A stretch of DNA of 64,000 nucleotides from Promicromonospora sukumoe 327MFSha3.1 (GCF_000385135.1 NZ_ARQM01000011.1:1-64000), one strand, 5' to 3'. Shown: positions 36,580 through 45,339, counted from the stretch's first letter. Numbers and translations are program-made. Notes: generated from the letters alone by a model not told the origin.

Positions 36580-38766
36580 ATGAGCGGACACCAGTCACCC
36601 CATCTGCCCGCGGACGGTCATGCGCCAGTTCCGCCCCCGCCAGGTGGGTACGACACGGTGCCGCCGGCCGGCGGTCCGCCGCCGCCCCCGCCCGGTCCGC
36701 CGTCCGGCGACACGATGCCGGGCCGATACGTACCCGTGCAGAACGTGCCCGGCCCGCCGCCGCCCGTGGTCCCCGGGGCCGGCGGTCAGCCGGCCGGCGA
36801 CCCGCCCCGGCGCAACGGACGCCGCGCGCTGATCATCGTCGCCGTGGTGCTCGTCCTGCTCGGCGCCGGCGTCGGCGCCTGGTTCCTGCTGCGCCCGCCG
36901 CCGATCCCCGACCCGGAGCCCGCCGCCGAGGAGCTCGCGGCCGCGCTCCAGGCCGGTACGCCCGCGGACTTCCCCCTGACGATGGACACCTCCGCGTCTC
37001 CCGACGAGCAGTACGCAGCCGTGTTCGAGCAGCTCGTGGCTGCCGTCGGCGAGGACGCCGGGACCGTGGCGCTCAAGAGCGTCACCCCGCTGGAGGAGGG
37101 CGACGGCGGGACCGCGACGGCCACCGCGACCTTCACGTGGACCTGGCCCGTGGCCAGCGAGGAGGCCTGGGAGTACGAGACGGTCGCGCAGCTCACCTAC
37201 CCCGGTCCGGCCGACGGCGAGGCCGGGGAGTGGGAGGCCGCCTGGGACCTCGGCGTGCTGGCGCCGGGCCTGGAGGCGGGCGAGCGGCTCGCCGTCGAGC
37301 GCACCGAGCCCGTGCGCGGCGACATCGTGACGACGAGCGGCGAGACCATCGTGGGGCTCACCCCCGTGCACCGCGTGGGCATCGACAAGACCCGCCCGGG
37401 CTGGGAGACGGCCGCCGCGCAGCTCGGCGAGGTGCTCGACTTCGACCAGTCGACCACCGACGACATCGCCGCGCAGGTGCAGTCCGCGGGCGCGAAGGCG
37501 TTCATCGACGTCATCACGATCCGCGACAACGACCCGGAGTACGACTTCGAGGCCGCCATGGCGATCAACGGCGTGGTCGGCATCCCGGACGAGATCCCCC
37601 TCGCCCGCGACCGCGACTTCGCCCGGGCCGTGCTCGGCACGGTCGGCGAGGCGACCGAGGAGATCGTCAAGGAGTCGAAGGGCACGATCAAGGCCGGCGA
37701 CATGGTGGGCCTCTCCGGCGTGCAGGCCGCGTACGACGAGCAGCTGCGCGGGGTGCCCGGCCTGGCCGTGACCATCGAGCCGGCCGAGGGCGGTGAGGGC
37801 GGCGAGAGTCGTGAGGCCTTCACGATCGAGAAGCAGGACGGCGAGCCGGTGGCCATCTCGCTCGACCCGGCGACGCAGCTGCGCGCCCAGTCGGTGCTGG
37901 AGGACTTCGGCGACCTGGCGACCGCGATCGTCGCGATCAAGCCCTCGACCGGCGCGGTGCTCGCGGCGGCGTCGGGCCCTGGTTCCGAGGGGTTCAACAC
38001 GGCGACGCTGGGGCAGTACCCGCCGGGCTCCACGTTCAAGATCGCGACGTCGCTCGCGATGCTCCGCGCCGGGACGACGCCGGACTCGACGCTGCCGTGT
38101 ACCGCCACGATCAACGTCGAGGGCCGCGAGTTCAAGAACGTGCCCGGCTACCCGCAGTCCGCGATGGGCGACGCCGTGCCGTTCCGCACCGTGTTCGCGA
38201 ACTCCTGCAACACGGCCTTCATCTCGCAGCACGACGCGATCTCGCAGCAGCAGCTGCACGACGCCGCCGCGGCGCTCGGCCTCGGTGCCGACCACACGGT
38301 GCCGTTCGGCGGGTCCGCCGGGTTCGGCGACGTGCCGACCGAGGCGTCCGGCACGGAGCACGCAGCGTCGATGATCGGGCAGGGCCAGGTGCTGGCCACC
38401 CCGCTCGCGATGGCGACCGTCGCGGCAAGCGTCTCCGCGGGCCACACGGTCTCGCCGTGGCTCGTCGAGCCGACGGGCAAGGATGCCGAGGCGAAGCCGG
38501 CGGGCGACCTGACCGAGGACGAGGCGGCCACGCTGCGCGACCTCATGGGCGGCGTGGTCGAGGAGGGTTCGGCCACGGTGCTGCAGGACATCCCCGGGAT
38601 CATCGGTGCCAAGACGGGTACCGCCCAGTTCGGCGACGGCTCCAAGGCCCACGTCTGGATGCTCGCGGTCGCCGACGACCTCGCGGCGGTCGTGTTCATC
38701 GAGGAGGGCGAGCTCGGTTCGACGACGGCGGGCCCGGTGATGCACGAGTTCCTCAAGGGGAACTGA
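36580..38766 (+). CDS. Class B penicillin-binding protein (transpeptidase) with MecA_N-like domain
   Basis: This 728-residue protein cross-links peptidoglycan outside the membrane. A Pro/Gly-rich cytoplasmic N-terminus of about 80 residues precedes one helix (RALIIVAVVLVLLGAGVGAW). An NTF2-like MecA_N domain and a dimerisation domain follow. The transpeptidase domain keeps all three motifs: S484-TFK, S542-C-N and K678-TG. There is no glycosyltransferase domain. Similar proteins include PbpA-like and low-affinity PBPs. A very long hairpin follows the stop. Confidence 0.93.
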   Translation: MSGHQSPHLPADGHAPVPPPPGGYDTVPPAGGPPPPPPGPPSGDTMPGRYVPVQNVPGPPPPVVPGAGGQPAGDPPRRNGRRALIIVAVVLVLLGAGVGAWFLLRPPPIPDPEPAAEELAAALQAGTPADFPLTMDTSASPDEQYAAVFEQLVAAVGEDAGTVALKSVTPLEEGDGGTATATATFTWTWPVASEEAWEYETVAQLTYPGPADGEAGEWEAAWDLGVLAPGLEAGERLAVERTEPVRGDIVTTSGETIVGLTPVHRVGIDKTRPGWETAAAQLGEVLDFDQSTTDDIAAQVQSAGAKAFIDVITIRDNDPEYDFEAAMAINGVVGIPDEIPLARDRDFARAVLGTVGEATEEIVKESKGTIKAGDMVGLSGVQAAYDEQLRGVPGLAVTIEPAEGGEGGESREAFTIEKQDGEPVAISLDPATQLRAQSVLEDFGDLATAIVAIKPSTGAVLAAASGPGSEGFNTATLGQYPPGSTFKIATSLAMLRAGTTPDSTLPCTATINVEGREFKNVPGYPQSAMGDAVPFRTVFANSCNTAFISQHDAISQQQLHDAAAALGLGADHTVPFGGSAGFGDVPTEASGTEHAASMIGQGQVLATPLAMATVAASVSAGHTVSPWLVEPTGKDAEAKPAGDLTEDEAATLRDLMGGVVEEGSATVLQDIPGIIGAKTGTAQFGDGSKAHVWMLAVADDLAAVVFIEEGELGSTTAGPVMHEFLKGN

Positions 38767-38773
38767 GCCCGGA

Positions 38774-38845
38774 GCGCAGCAGAAGAGCGCCTGCCCGGCG
38801 CCCCGGTGACGGCCGGGGTGGCGGGCAGGCGCTCTTCTGCTGCGC
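38774..38845. terminator. 72-base hairpin terminator
   Basis: Perfect 23-base arms (38774-38796, 38823-38845) surround an inner CCCCGG/CCGGGG stem. It lies between the convergent PBP and lipoprotein genes. Confidence 0.8.
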
Positions 38846-38892
38846 CGAGGGGATAGCCCCGGGGCTGCCGCGGAAGCGGGCTCGGCGGGCGG

Positions 38893-39360
38893 TCAGCCCT
38901 TGAAGCCGCCGTCCTGGCACGTGGTCTTGTACGCCTCGAGCGCGCCGGCGATCGCCTTGGGCCGGGCTATGGAGCCGTCCAGCGCCTGGTCGAAGGGCGC
39001 GCGCACGGCCTCGAGGTGGGCGATGCTGACCTCGTCCGCCTGGCCGATGATCTGGCCGATGCTGCTGCTGATCTCGGTGACCCTGCCGGTCTTCGCCTCG
39101 TCCAGCGGCGCTGCGACGAACTTGGCCGAATTCTGGACGTTCGACACGAGCGGACCGGCGAAGAACTGGTTGCACGTCTCGACGAGGTTGAGCTCGCCGG
39201 TGCTGATCGGGGCCTCTGCCACGGGGGACGGCGCGACCTGCTCCACCTCTCCGCTGGAGGGCGTGAAGTCATTGGCCATGTCCTCGAGGGCCCCGCATCC
39301 GGACAGCAGGAGCGCGCTGGCGACCACGGCCACGGCCGCCCAGTTCTTACTGGTGCTCAC
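38893..39360 (-). CDS. Putative lipoprotein of unknown function
   Basis: This 155-residue protein begins with a signal peptide ending in the lipobox LLLSGC (lipidated Cys about residue 22). The mature part is helical, with one Cys pair (TCNQFF and TTCQDGG) and no named domain. GTG at 39360 has a GGGAAG ribosome site; TAGACT about 60 bases upstream may be its -10 element. It is convergent with the PBP, which suggests but does not prove an envelope role. Confidence 0.75.
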   Translation of the reverse strand: MSTSKNWAAVAVVASALLLSGCGALEDMANDFTPSSGEVEQVAPSPVAEAPISTGELNLVETCNQFFAGPLVSNVQNSAKFVAAPLDEAKTGRVTEISSSIGQIIGQADEVSIAHLEAVRAPFDQALDGSIARPKAIAGALEAYKTTCQDGGFKG

Positions 39361-39562
39361 GATCTACTTCCCTCACGTCATCGGGTCAGAAAGTGCGGTT
39401 CGGCCGCACTCGCCCGCGAGTCTAGCGGCACGCCCGCGACCGAGGGCCAATCGTCGGCTCTCTCACCCGGACGCTCCCGTCCGGTTCGGGCCGCGCCCGC
39501 CGCACGAGCCGGGCGCCCGGGCCACCGCAGTGGTCCGGACGCCCGGCATCGTGGGTCAGCGG

Positions 39563-39955
39563 TCAGCGCGGGCCGTCCGCCGGCGGCTGGTCGGCCGGCG
39601 GCTGGTCCTGCGGCGCGGCGCCGCCAGGGGCGGCCGGCGGCGCGGACGCCGCGGGCGGCGTCGGACCGACGGACCGGAGCACGGCGAGCCGGGACCGGTA
39701 CTCGGCCTCGTCGATCTCGCCGCGCGCGAACCGGGTGCCGAGCAGCGTCACGGGGTCGGTGCCCGAGGCCGCGTGCGCGGCCCACGGTCCGCCCCAGCCG
39801 CCGCGTGCGCCCCGCCGGGCGCGCCGCGCGATCAGGAAGACCACCGTCGCGAACAGCAGGAACCACAGCAGCGGGAAGATGAAGAAGAACGGGCCGGGTC
39901 CGCCCCAGCCGTAGTGCGGCCCGTTGGCGAGGACCTCCGTCGTCGCGGTGAGCAT
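39563..39955 (-). CDS. SHOCT-domain membrane protein
   Basis: This 130-residue protein has a single helix (PFFFIFPLLWFLLFATVVFLI, about residues 22-42). A SHOCT motif follows (LLGTRFARGEIDEAEYRSRLAVL) and then a Pro/Ala tail. SHOCT motifs occur in many small membrane or nuclease-linked proteins and are thought to mediate oligomerisation. The specific role is unknown. ATG at 39955 has a TGGAGG ribosome site. Confidence 0.8.
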   Translation of the reverse strand: MLTATTEVLANGPHYGWGGPGPFFFIFPLLWFLLFATVVFLIARRARRGARGGWGGPWAAHAASGTDPVTLLGTRFARGEIDEAEYRSRLAVLRSVGPTPPAASAPPAAPGGAAPQDQPPADQPPADGPR

Positions 39956-40080
39956 GTCGACCTCCAGCAGTCGGTTCGGCCGGTCGTTCCGGCCACACCA
40001 CCAGGCTGCCGCCGTCCGCCCCGAAGGGCGTCAGCCCGGCGTACCTGCCGCGCTACCCCGCTGGTGCCGCCTCAGCCTCC

Positions 40081-40260
40081 GGCCCACGCTCCGCTGGTTG
40101 CCGGGTGGGCCTGCGGCTTCGCTCCGGGCGGGTGCTTCGTTCCTCAGCCCCCACCCTGCGCTGCGCCTCCGGCCCACGCTCCGCTGGTTGCCGGGTGGGC
40201 CTGCGGCTTCGCTCCGGGCGGGTGCTTCGTTCCTCAGCCCCCACCCTGCGCTGCGCCTCC
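40081..40260. repeat. Two perfect 90-bp tandem repeats
   Basis: Bases 40081-40170 and 40171-40260 are identical, and a third copy begins (GGCCCAC at 40261) and breaks off. The unit contains internal complementary stretches. It is 30 codons long, so it is open in some frames (for example an Arg/Ala-rich reading on the minus strand), which gives spurious protein predictions. The right-hand unit supplies the last eight codons and the stop of the response regulator. Confidence 0.9.
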
Positions 40261-40920
40261 GGCCCACCCGGGCCGCACGAGGCCTGCCTCGTACGCCAGC
40301 ACGACGAGCTGGGCGCGGTCGCGCGAGCCGGTCTTCATGAGCACCCGCGAGACGTGCGTCTTCACGGTCGACTCCGACAGGTACAGCCGGCCGGCGATCT
40401 CGTCGTTGGCGAGCCCGCCCGCGACCTCGACCAGCACCTCCCGCTCGCGCGGGGTGAGTTCGGCGAGCGCGGGCACCGGTCGCACGGTCCGGGTCGCGTC
40501 CGCGACCTTGGCGAGCAGCCGCCGTGTCACCGTGGGCGACAGCAGCGCGTTGCCCGACGCCGCCACCCGCACCGCGCGCACCAGCTCCGCCGGCTCGGTG
40601 TCCTTGACCAGGAACCCGGACGCCCCTGCGCGGATCGCCTCGGTGACGTACTCGTCGAGCTCGAACGTCGTCACCACCACCACGTGCACGCCCGCCGCGC
40701 GAGGCTCCGCGATGATCCGCCGCGTCGCCTCCAGCCCGTCCAGGCCGGGCATGCGGATGTCCATCAGCACCACCTGGGGCAGGTGCTCCAGGGTGAGCGC
40801 CACCGCGTCGTCGCCGGTCGCGGCCTGCGCCACGACGCGCATGTCGTCCTCGGAGTCGATCAGGGCGCGGAACCCGCCGCGCACCAGGGCCTGGTCGTCG
40901 GCGAGCAGGACGTCGATCAT
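40234..40920 (-). CDS. NarL/FixJ-family response regulator (second pair)
   Basis: This 228-residue regulator has a receiver domain with Asp54 in VVLMDIRMPG and Lys in GFLVKD. The LuxR-type helix-turn-helix reads LTPREREVLVEVAGGLANDE, then TVKTHVSRVLMKTG. It overlaps the kinase by four bases (ATGA). The natural end of the domain (YEAGLVRP) is extended by a Gly/Ala-rich tail whose last eight residues (GGAAQGGG) come from the tandem repeat, so the C-terminus has been altered by repeat insertion or expansion. A dyad upstream of the kinase may be its target. Confidence 0.92.
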   Translation of the reverse strand: MIDVLLADDQALVRGGFRALIDSEDDMRVVAQAATGDDAVALTLEHLPQVVLMDIRMPGLDGLEATRRIIAEPRAAGVHVVVVTTFELDEYVTEAIRAGASGFLVKDTEPAELVRAVRVAASGNALLSPTVTRRLLAKVADATRTVRPVPALAELTPREREVLVEVAGGLANDEIAGRLYLSESTVKTHVSRVLMKTGSRDRAQLVVLAYEAGLVRPGWAGGAAQGGG

Positions 40921-42452
40921 GCGGTTTCTCCGGTCTCCGGTGCGTCGGACCGATCGGCCTGGATCGGCGGTGGGTTCTCGGCCGTGGGCGGTTCCTCGGC
41001 GGACGTCGACCCGCCTGCGCCCCGGTCCACCGCGGACGGCGTCCGGGGCCGCGGCGCGACCGGGAGCCGCGCCCGGACCTCCCACCCGGGACCGGTCGCG
41101 CGCGGGCCCGCGGTCAGCGTGCCGCCCGCGCCCTCGACGCGCTCGCGCATCCCGAGCAGCCCGTACCCGGCCTCGACAGGTCCCGCGCCCGCGGGGGCGC
41201 CGTCGTCGGCCACCACGACCTCGACGGCGTCGTCCCTGGTCACGCGCAGCGTGACCGCGTGGGCCGACGGCGCGTGCCGGCGCACGTTCGTCAGCGACTC
41301 CTGGACCACGCGGTGCACGACGCCGGCGACGTGGTCGGGCAGGTCGTCCACGTCCGTGAGCTCGACGGTGACGTCGAGGCCGTCGGCGCGCGCCTGATCG
41401 GCGAGCCGGCGCAGGCCGGTGAGGTCCCAGGTGGGGGTGAGCGGGGCGGCGTCGTCCCACTGCGGGTCCGCGGTGGTGGGCGGGCCGGCGGCGGGCGGGC
41501 CGGTGGGATGCGGGCCGGCGGGGTCGAGGGGCTGCGCTCCCGAAGTGGACGGGGCCGTCCCTTCGCGGACGATGCCCAGCACCGTGCGGACCTCGGCGAG
41601 CGCGTCCTTGCTGGTGTCGCGGATGTTGGTGAGCGCCTCGCGCGCCTGGCCGGGGTTCCGGTCGATCAGGTGCAGGCCCACGCCCGCCTGGACGTTGATC
41701 GCGGACAGCGAGTGGGCCAGCACGTCGTGCAGCTCGCGGGCGATCCGCAGCCGCTCCGAGGCGACGGCGGTGCGCTCCCGCTCGGCGGCAGTCTCGAGGG
41801 CGGCGGCACGCGCGGCCGCCCGGCGCGCGATCCGGTCACGCGCCCCGCTCGCCACCAGCAGGACGACGGCGAGCCAGGCGGCCCCCGCGACGAGCGCGCC
41901 GGTGGTGAGGAACCACGAGCCGTCGGCGTCGGCCCAGCCGGGGCCGTGGTACCCCGGGGGACCCCAGGACCGGTCCGGCTCGATGGGGTTCTCGGCCAGG
42001 AAGCGCTGGAGGCGGGGGACGAGCAGCGTCGCCGCGACACCCACGCCGCCCGCGAGCAGCGCGGCCCCGGACCAGGCGATCACCCGGGCCCGGCGCGCCT
42101 CGCCGCTGAGCATCACCCCCGCCAGCATGGCGACGGGCCCCAGGAACGCCGGGCCCCACGGGTACCCGGCCAGGAGAAAGGTGAGTGTGGCGGCCACGGA
42201 CAGCACCGCGGCGAGGGCGGGCCGACGCGGCAGCAGGAGCAGCAGCGCCGCGGGCGACACCAGCAGCAGGAGCAGCCCGCCGAGGTCGAGGTCGGTGGCC
42301 CAGCCCTGGCCGCGGGAGGCGCCGAGCGAGCCCACGACGGAGGCCACCGCGACGGCCACGGCGACGAAGACCCGCGGCCGCGGGCGGTCGAACGGCCCGG
42401 TCACGGGCGGGTCCGCCAGGGCGGCGCTGTTCGGACGGGTGGTGCCCAGCAT
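40917..42452 (-). CDS. NarL/DesK-type sensor histidine kinase (second pair)
   Basis: This 511-residue kinase has about six N-terminal helices with a short Trp/Gly/Pro-rich loop (about residues 155-180), then HisKA_3 with phospho-acceptor His242 (RELHDVLAHSLSAINVQ). The HATPase domain keeps VVQESLTNVRRHA and GYGLLGMRERV. A Pro/Thr/Glu tail closes it. TAGCGT six bases before the ATG marks a leaderless transcript. It is coupled to the regulator at 40234-40920. The signal is unknown. Confidence 0.9.
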   Translation of the reverse strand: MLGTTRPNSAALADPPVTGPFDRPRPRVFVAVAVAVASVVGSLGASRGQGWATDLDLGGLLLLLVSPAALLLLLPRRPALAAVLSVAATLTFLLAGYPWGPAFLGPVAMLAGVMLSGEARRARVIAWSGAALLAGGVGVAATLLVPRLQRFLAENPIEPDRSWGPPGYHGPGWADADGSWFLTTGALVAGAAWLAVVLLVASGARDRIARRAAARAAALETAAERERTAVASERLRIARELHDVLAHSLSAINVQAGVGLHLIDRNPGQAREALTNIRDTSKDALAEVRTVLGIVREGTAPSTSGAQPLDPAGPHPTGPPAAGPPTTADPQWDDAAPLTPTWDLTGLRRLADQARADGLDVTVELTDVDDLPDHVAGVVHRVVQESLTNVRRHAPSAHAVTLRVTRDDAVEVVVADDGAPAGAGPVEAGYGLLGMRERVEGAGGTLTAGPRATGPGWEVRARLPVAPRPRTPSAVDRGAGGSTSAEEPPTAENPPPIQADRSDAPETGETA

Positions 42453-42458
42453 GCTCGC

Positions 42459-42500
42459 ACGCTACGCCGGGAGCGGGCCGGTCGCGTCGCACCCTGGTGC
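42459..42500 (-). promoter_or_regulatory. Leaderless -10 element and upstream dyad of second kinase operon
   Basis: On the minus strand TAGCGT (42459-42464) lies six bases before the ATG. A dyad GCACC-N2-GGTGC (42489-42500) is centred about 42 bases upstream of the expected start, the same place as the dyads of the first system. Confidence 0.4.
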
Positions 42501-42549
42501 CGGTGCGTGTCGTCCTGCGGTACCGGGGCTTTGCTGGTCGCGGGCGGGC

Positions 42550-42611
42550 GGTCGGCAGAATGTCAGGTGGTCGGCATTCCGAGCTGCCGACCACCTGACA
42601 TTCTGCCGACC
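42550..42611. repeat. Family-A stem-loop, copy 2
   Basis: Perfect 27-base arms (42550-42576, 42585-42611) with an eight-base loop match the stem-loop at 4009-4072 except for a few positions that are changed in both arms. It lies 45 bases beyond the amidohydrolase stop and may end that transcript. Confidence 0.75.
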
Positions 42612-42656
42612 ATCCTGATCGGCCTCAGGACCAGCCCCAGCCCCAGCCCCAGGCCG

Positions 42657-43892
42657 TCAGGCGAAGCGGGCGGTGCGCTCCGTCACCCGGCCGGCGCCGC
42701 GGCCGGCGTCGGCCTCCGGGTCCCAGGCGTAGACCTCGGTGCCCGTGATGAAGACGCGCTCGGCGCGCTGGTCGGTGTCGAACGGGTCGCCCGACCAGAG
42801 CACGACGTCTCCGTCGAGCCCCTCGGCGATGGCGCCCACGCGCTCGCCCAGCCCGAGGAACGACGCCGGGTTGGCGGTGATGGCGGCCAGCGCCGTCTCG
42901 CGGGGCAGCCCGTCGCGCGCCGCGAACGACGCCTGGTGCACGAGGAAGTTGATCGGGATGACGGGGTGGTCGGTCGTGATCGCGACCCGCACGCCCGCCG
43001 CCGCCATCGCGGCGATGTTGCGGTTCGCGCGCTGCCGCACCTCGACCTTGGACCGCGAGACGAACATCGGGCCGTAGATGACCGGGATGTCCTTCTCGGC
43101 GAGGACGTCGGCGATCAGGTGGCCCTCGGTGCCGTGGTTGATGACGAGCCGGTAGCCGAACTCCTCCGACAGGCGGATCGCCGTGGCGATGTCGTCCGCG
43201 CGGTGCGTGTGCTGGTCCCAGGCGAGCTCGCCGGCCAGGACGCGGGCCAGGGTCTCCTTGCCCAGGTCGCGCTCGAAAGGCTTGCCCTCCTCGGCGGCGG
43301 CGTCGCGCTTCGCGGCGTAGTTCTGGGCGTCGACGAAGGCCTTGCGGATCACGTTCGCGACACCCAGGCGGGTCGAGGGGAGCTGCTTCTTGTCCCCGTA
43401 CACGCGCTTCGGGTTCTCGCCGAGGGCGCTCTTGACCGACACCGAGTCGCTGATGACCTGCTCGTCGATCGTGCGGCCGCCCCAGGTCTTCATCGCGACG
43501 GTCTGACCACCGATCGGGTTGCCCGAGCCCGGCTTGATGACCGCCGTCGTCACGCCGCCCGCGAGGGCGTCGCGGAAGCCCTCCTCGTCGATCTGCACGG
43601 CGTCGATCGCGCGCAGCGCGGATCCGTTCGGGTCCGTCATCTCGTTGGTGTCGTTCCCGGCCCAGCCCTCGCCCTCCTCGTGGATGCCGATGTGACCGTG
43701 CGCCTCGACGAAGCCGGGCAGGAGCCACTTGCCCTGCGCGTCGATCGTCGGGGTGCCATCGGGCACGACGACGTCCTGGCCGACGGCGGTGATGACGCCG
43801 TCCTCGATCAGGACCGTGCCGTTCTCGACGGGCTCGGCGGCGATGGGGACCACGTAGGCGTTGGTGATGGCGATGCTGGAGCGGGTTGTCAT
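42657..43892 (-). CDS. Amidohydrolase (imidazolonepropionase-like)
   Basis: This 411-residue enzyme has a composite beta-barrel N-terminus. It has the metal motif WLLPGFVEAHGHIG (the usual HxH), an Asp-His pair in AWDQHTHRADD, and NHGTEG. The final catalytic aspartate lies in VAITTDHPVIP. These fit the amidohydrolase superfamily, nearest to imidazolonepropionase-like enzymes, but no histidine-degradation genes are near. ATG at 43892 begins at the domain edge. An inverted repeat (GGGTA/TACCC) overlaps the start region. Confidence 0.88.
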   Translation of the reverse strand: MTTRSSIAITNAYVVPIAAEPVENGTVLIEDGVITAVGQDVVVPDGTPTIDAQGKWLLPGFVEAHGHIGIHEEGEGWAGNDTNEMTDPNGSALRAIDAVQIDEEGFRDALAGGVTTAVIKPGSGNPIGGQTVAMKTWGGRTIDEQVISDSVSVKSALGENPKRVYGDKKQLPSTRLGVANVIRKAFVDAQNYAAKRDAAAEEGKPFERDLGKETLARVLAGELAWDQHTHRADDIATAIRLSEEFGYRLVINHGTEGHLIADVLAEKDIPVIYGPMFVSRSKVEVRQRANRNIAAMAAAGVRVAITTDHPVIPINFLVHQASFAARDGLPRETALAAITANPASFLGLGERVGAIAEGLDGDVVLWSGDPFDTDQRAERVFITGTEVYAWDPEADAGRGAGRVTERTARFA

Positions 43893-43908
43893 GGGTACAT
43901 CATTACCC

Positions 43909-44076
43909 AAGGTAACGAGGCGCTTGGCTCCTCGGCTGCGTGCTTCCGCGATCCTGCTGGTTGCCGGCGACAAGAGGAACCGCTGGCAGGAGTGGTACGT
44001 CGAGGCGATCCCGCTGGCCGAGGAGCGCTACCAGAAGTATGTGGCCAAGCGTTCGGACGAGGAGGACGTGTCATGA
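43909..44076 (+). pseudogene. HigB/RelE-like toxin remnant (C-terminal part only)
   Basis: The reading frame ends with LLVAGDKRNRWQEWYVEAIP and LAEERYQKYVAKR, a good match to the C-terminus of HigB-type (phage Gp49-like) toxins. Full-length toxins of this family are about 110-120 residues; here only about 45 recognisable residues remain. The sequence before them is the amidohydrolase start region. No normal start or N-terminal half exists. Its stop overlaps the intact antitoxin gene (ATGA), as in complete systems. Confidence 0.75.
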
Positions 44077-44390
44077 CGGGCTATGTGAAGTGGCAGGACA
44101 TTCGCGCTGAGCACGTTGCGCGGGCCGGGGGCGAGGAAGCCGTCGAGCAGGGCAAGCAGGAGCTTCTGGCCGAGGTCACGGGCTACCGGCTTGCCGAGCT
44201 CCGTAAGAAGCGGCGGCTGACCCAGCAGCAGGTAGCCGACCGGATGGGCGTCACCAAGGGACGGGTCTCCCAGATAGAGAAGGGCAACATCTCCGGCCAG
44301 GAGGTGCTCGCACGGTACGCGCACGCCCTGGGCGGCCAGCTCCAGCAGGCGATCCTCTTCGACGACGGCGAGATCGCCGGCATCGCGTGA
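44073..44390 (+). CDS. XRE-family antitoxin (HigA-like)
   Basis: This 105-residue protein has a helix-turn-helix (LAELRKKRRLTQQQ, then VADRMGVTKGRVSQIEKG). An N-terminal segment of about 35 residues precedes it, typical of the antitoxins that follow HigB-like toxins. It appears intact while the toxin before it is truncated, so it is an orphan antitoxin that might still regulate its own promoter or neutralise another toxin. A stem-loop follows. Confidence 0.9.
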   Translation: MTGYVKWQDIRAEHVARAGGEEAVEQGKQELLAEVTGYRLAELRKKRRLTQQQVADRMGVTKGRVSQIEKGNISGQEVLARYAHALGGQLQQAILFDDGEIAGIA

Positions 44391-44402
44391 GTGCTGGCAT
44401 CT

Positions 44403-44434
44403 GAGCGCGGTCGGTCCGTGGACCGGCCGCGCTC
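44403..44434. terminator. Hairpin between convergent genes
   Basis: GAGCGCGGTCGGTCC pairs with GGACCGGCCGCGCTC (one G-T pair) across a two-base loop. Confidence 0.7.
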
Positions 44435-44440
44435 ACGTCG

Positions 44441-44737
44441 TCAGCCCGACGTCGCCGGGTTGGTCGCCTTCCCGTCGAGCCACAGCGTGTCCGACGCGTC
44501 GCTGTGCGTGCCCGCGGTGCCCACGTGCTTCGCGCTGATCTGCGGGCCCTTGGTGATCACATGCACCATGGCCATGCCGTGGCCCCGGCCCAGGCCGAAG
44601 TCCTCCTTGAGCCACTCCAGGATCGGGCCCGCCTTGGTCGACGCGTCGAACCCGTGCTCCTGTGCCAGCGCGACCAGCTCGCGCGGGGTGTGCCCGGTCT
44701 TGTCCTCGACGGCGTCGAGGTAGGCCTGAAATGACAT
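44441..44737 (-). CDS. DUF4287 domain protein
   Basis: This 98-residue protein begins MSFQAYLDAVEDKTGHTP and contains ILEWLKEDFGLGRGHGMAMVHV, the pattern of the DUF4287 family, which is widespread in actinobacteria and has no known function. ATG at 44737 has a GATGGGA ribosome site; the in-frame ATG at 44749 would add four residues. It stands alone. Confidence 0.85.
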   Translation of the reverse strand: MSFQAYLDAVEDKTGHTPRELVALAQEHGFDASTKAGPILEWLKEDFGLGRGHGMAMVHVITKGPQISAKHVGTAGTHSDASDTLWLDGKATNPATSG

Positions 44738-44848
44738 CGCTGGTCCCATCGTGTCGGGGCGCCGTGCCGTGCGGCACGGCGTTCTACCGGTACAGACGCA
44801 GCCAGCCGACGGAACTCATCGGCGCCGAGCCCGCGGAACGAGCCCGGC

Positions 44849-45280
44849 TCAGGAACCCGTCCGCAGGAGCTCCGCCGCCGCGGCGATCCGCGCCGGGTCG
44901 CCCGGTGTCGGCGTCCACGGCAGACGCAGCGAGTCACGCACCTGGTCGTCGCGGAACCGGGGCACCACGTGGATGTGGAAGTGGAACACGGTCTGCCAGG
45001 CGGCCTGGCCGGCGCAGTTCAGCAGGTTCACGCCGTCCGCCCCGAGCCGCTTCACGGCTCGCCCCGCGACCCGCTGCGCGGTCATCGTGCACGCGGCCAG
45101 GTCCTCGGGCGTGATGTCGTGCAGGTCGACGGCGTGCGACTTGGGGATCACGAGCGCGTGCCCGTCGGCGGCCGGGTTGATGTCCATGAACGTGAGCGTG
45201 CGCTCGTCCTCGTCGACCTGGGTGGACGGGAGCTCGCCGGCCACGATGCGGCAGAAGAGACAGTCGGGTTCGCGGGTCAC
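44849..45280 (-). CDS. HIT-family nucleotide hydrolase/transferase
   Basis: This 143-residue protein has the zinc-like CLFCRIVAGE at the N-terminus and the histidine triad H100-F-H102-I-H104 in VFHFHIHVVPR. HIT proteins hydrolyse dinucleotides or adenosine phosphoramidates. The N-terminal Cys pair could bind zinc as in related HIT proteins. GTG at 45280 is preceded by TAGAGT six bases upstream. It is divergent from NAD synthetase. Confidence 0.94.
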   Translation of the reverse strand: MTREPDCLFCRIVAGELPSTQVDEDERTLTFMDINPAADGHALVIPKSHAVDLHDITPEDLAACTMTAQRVAGRAVKRLGADGVNLLNCAGQAAWQTVFHFHIHVVPRFRDDQVRDSLRLPWTPTPGDPARIAAAAELLRTGS

Positions 45281-45339
45281 GGTCGGACTCTAGCGAGCCA
45301 CGGCGGGACGCCGCCGGGCAACCCCCGCGCACGCATCCA

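Noticed and set aside
40031-40267. Arg/Ala-rich open frames across the 90-bp repeats
   Set aside because: They exist only because the repeat unit is 30 codons long; no ribosome site, and several frames are open at once.
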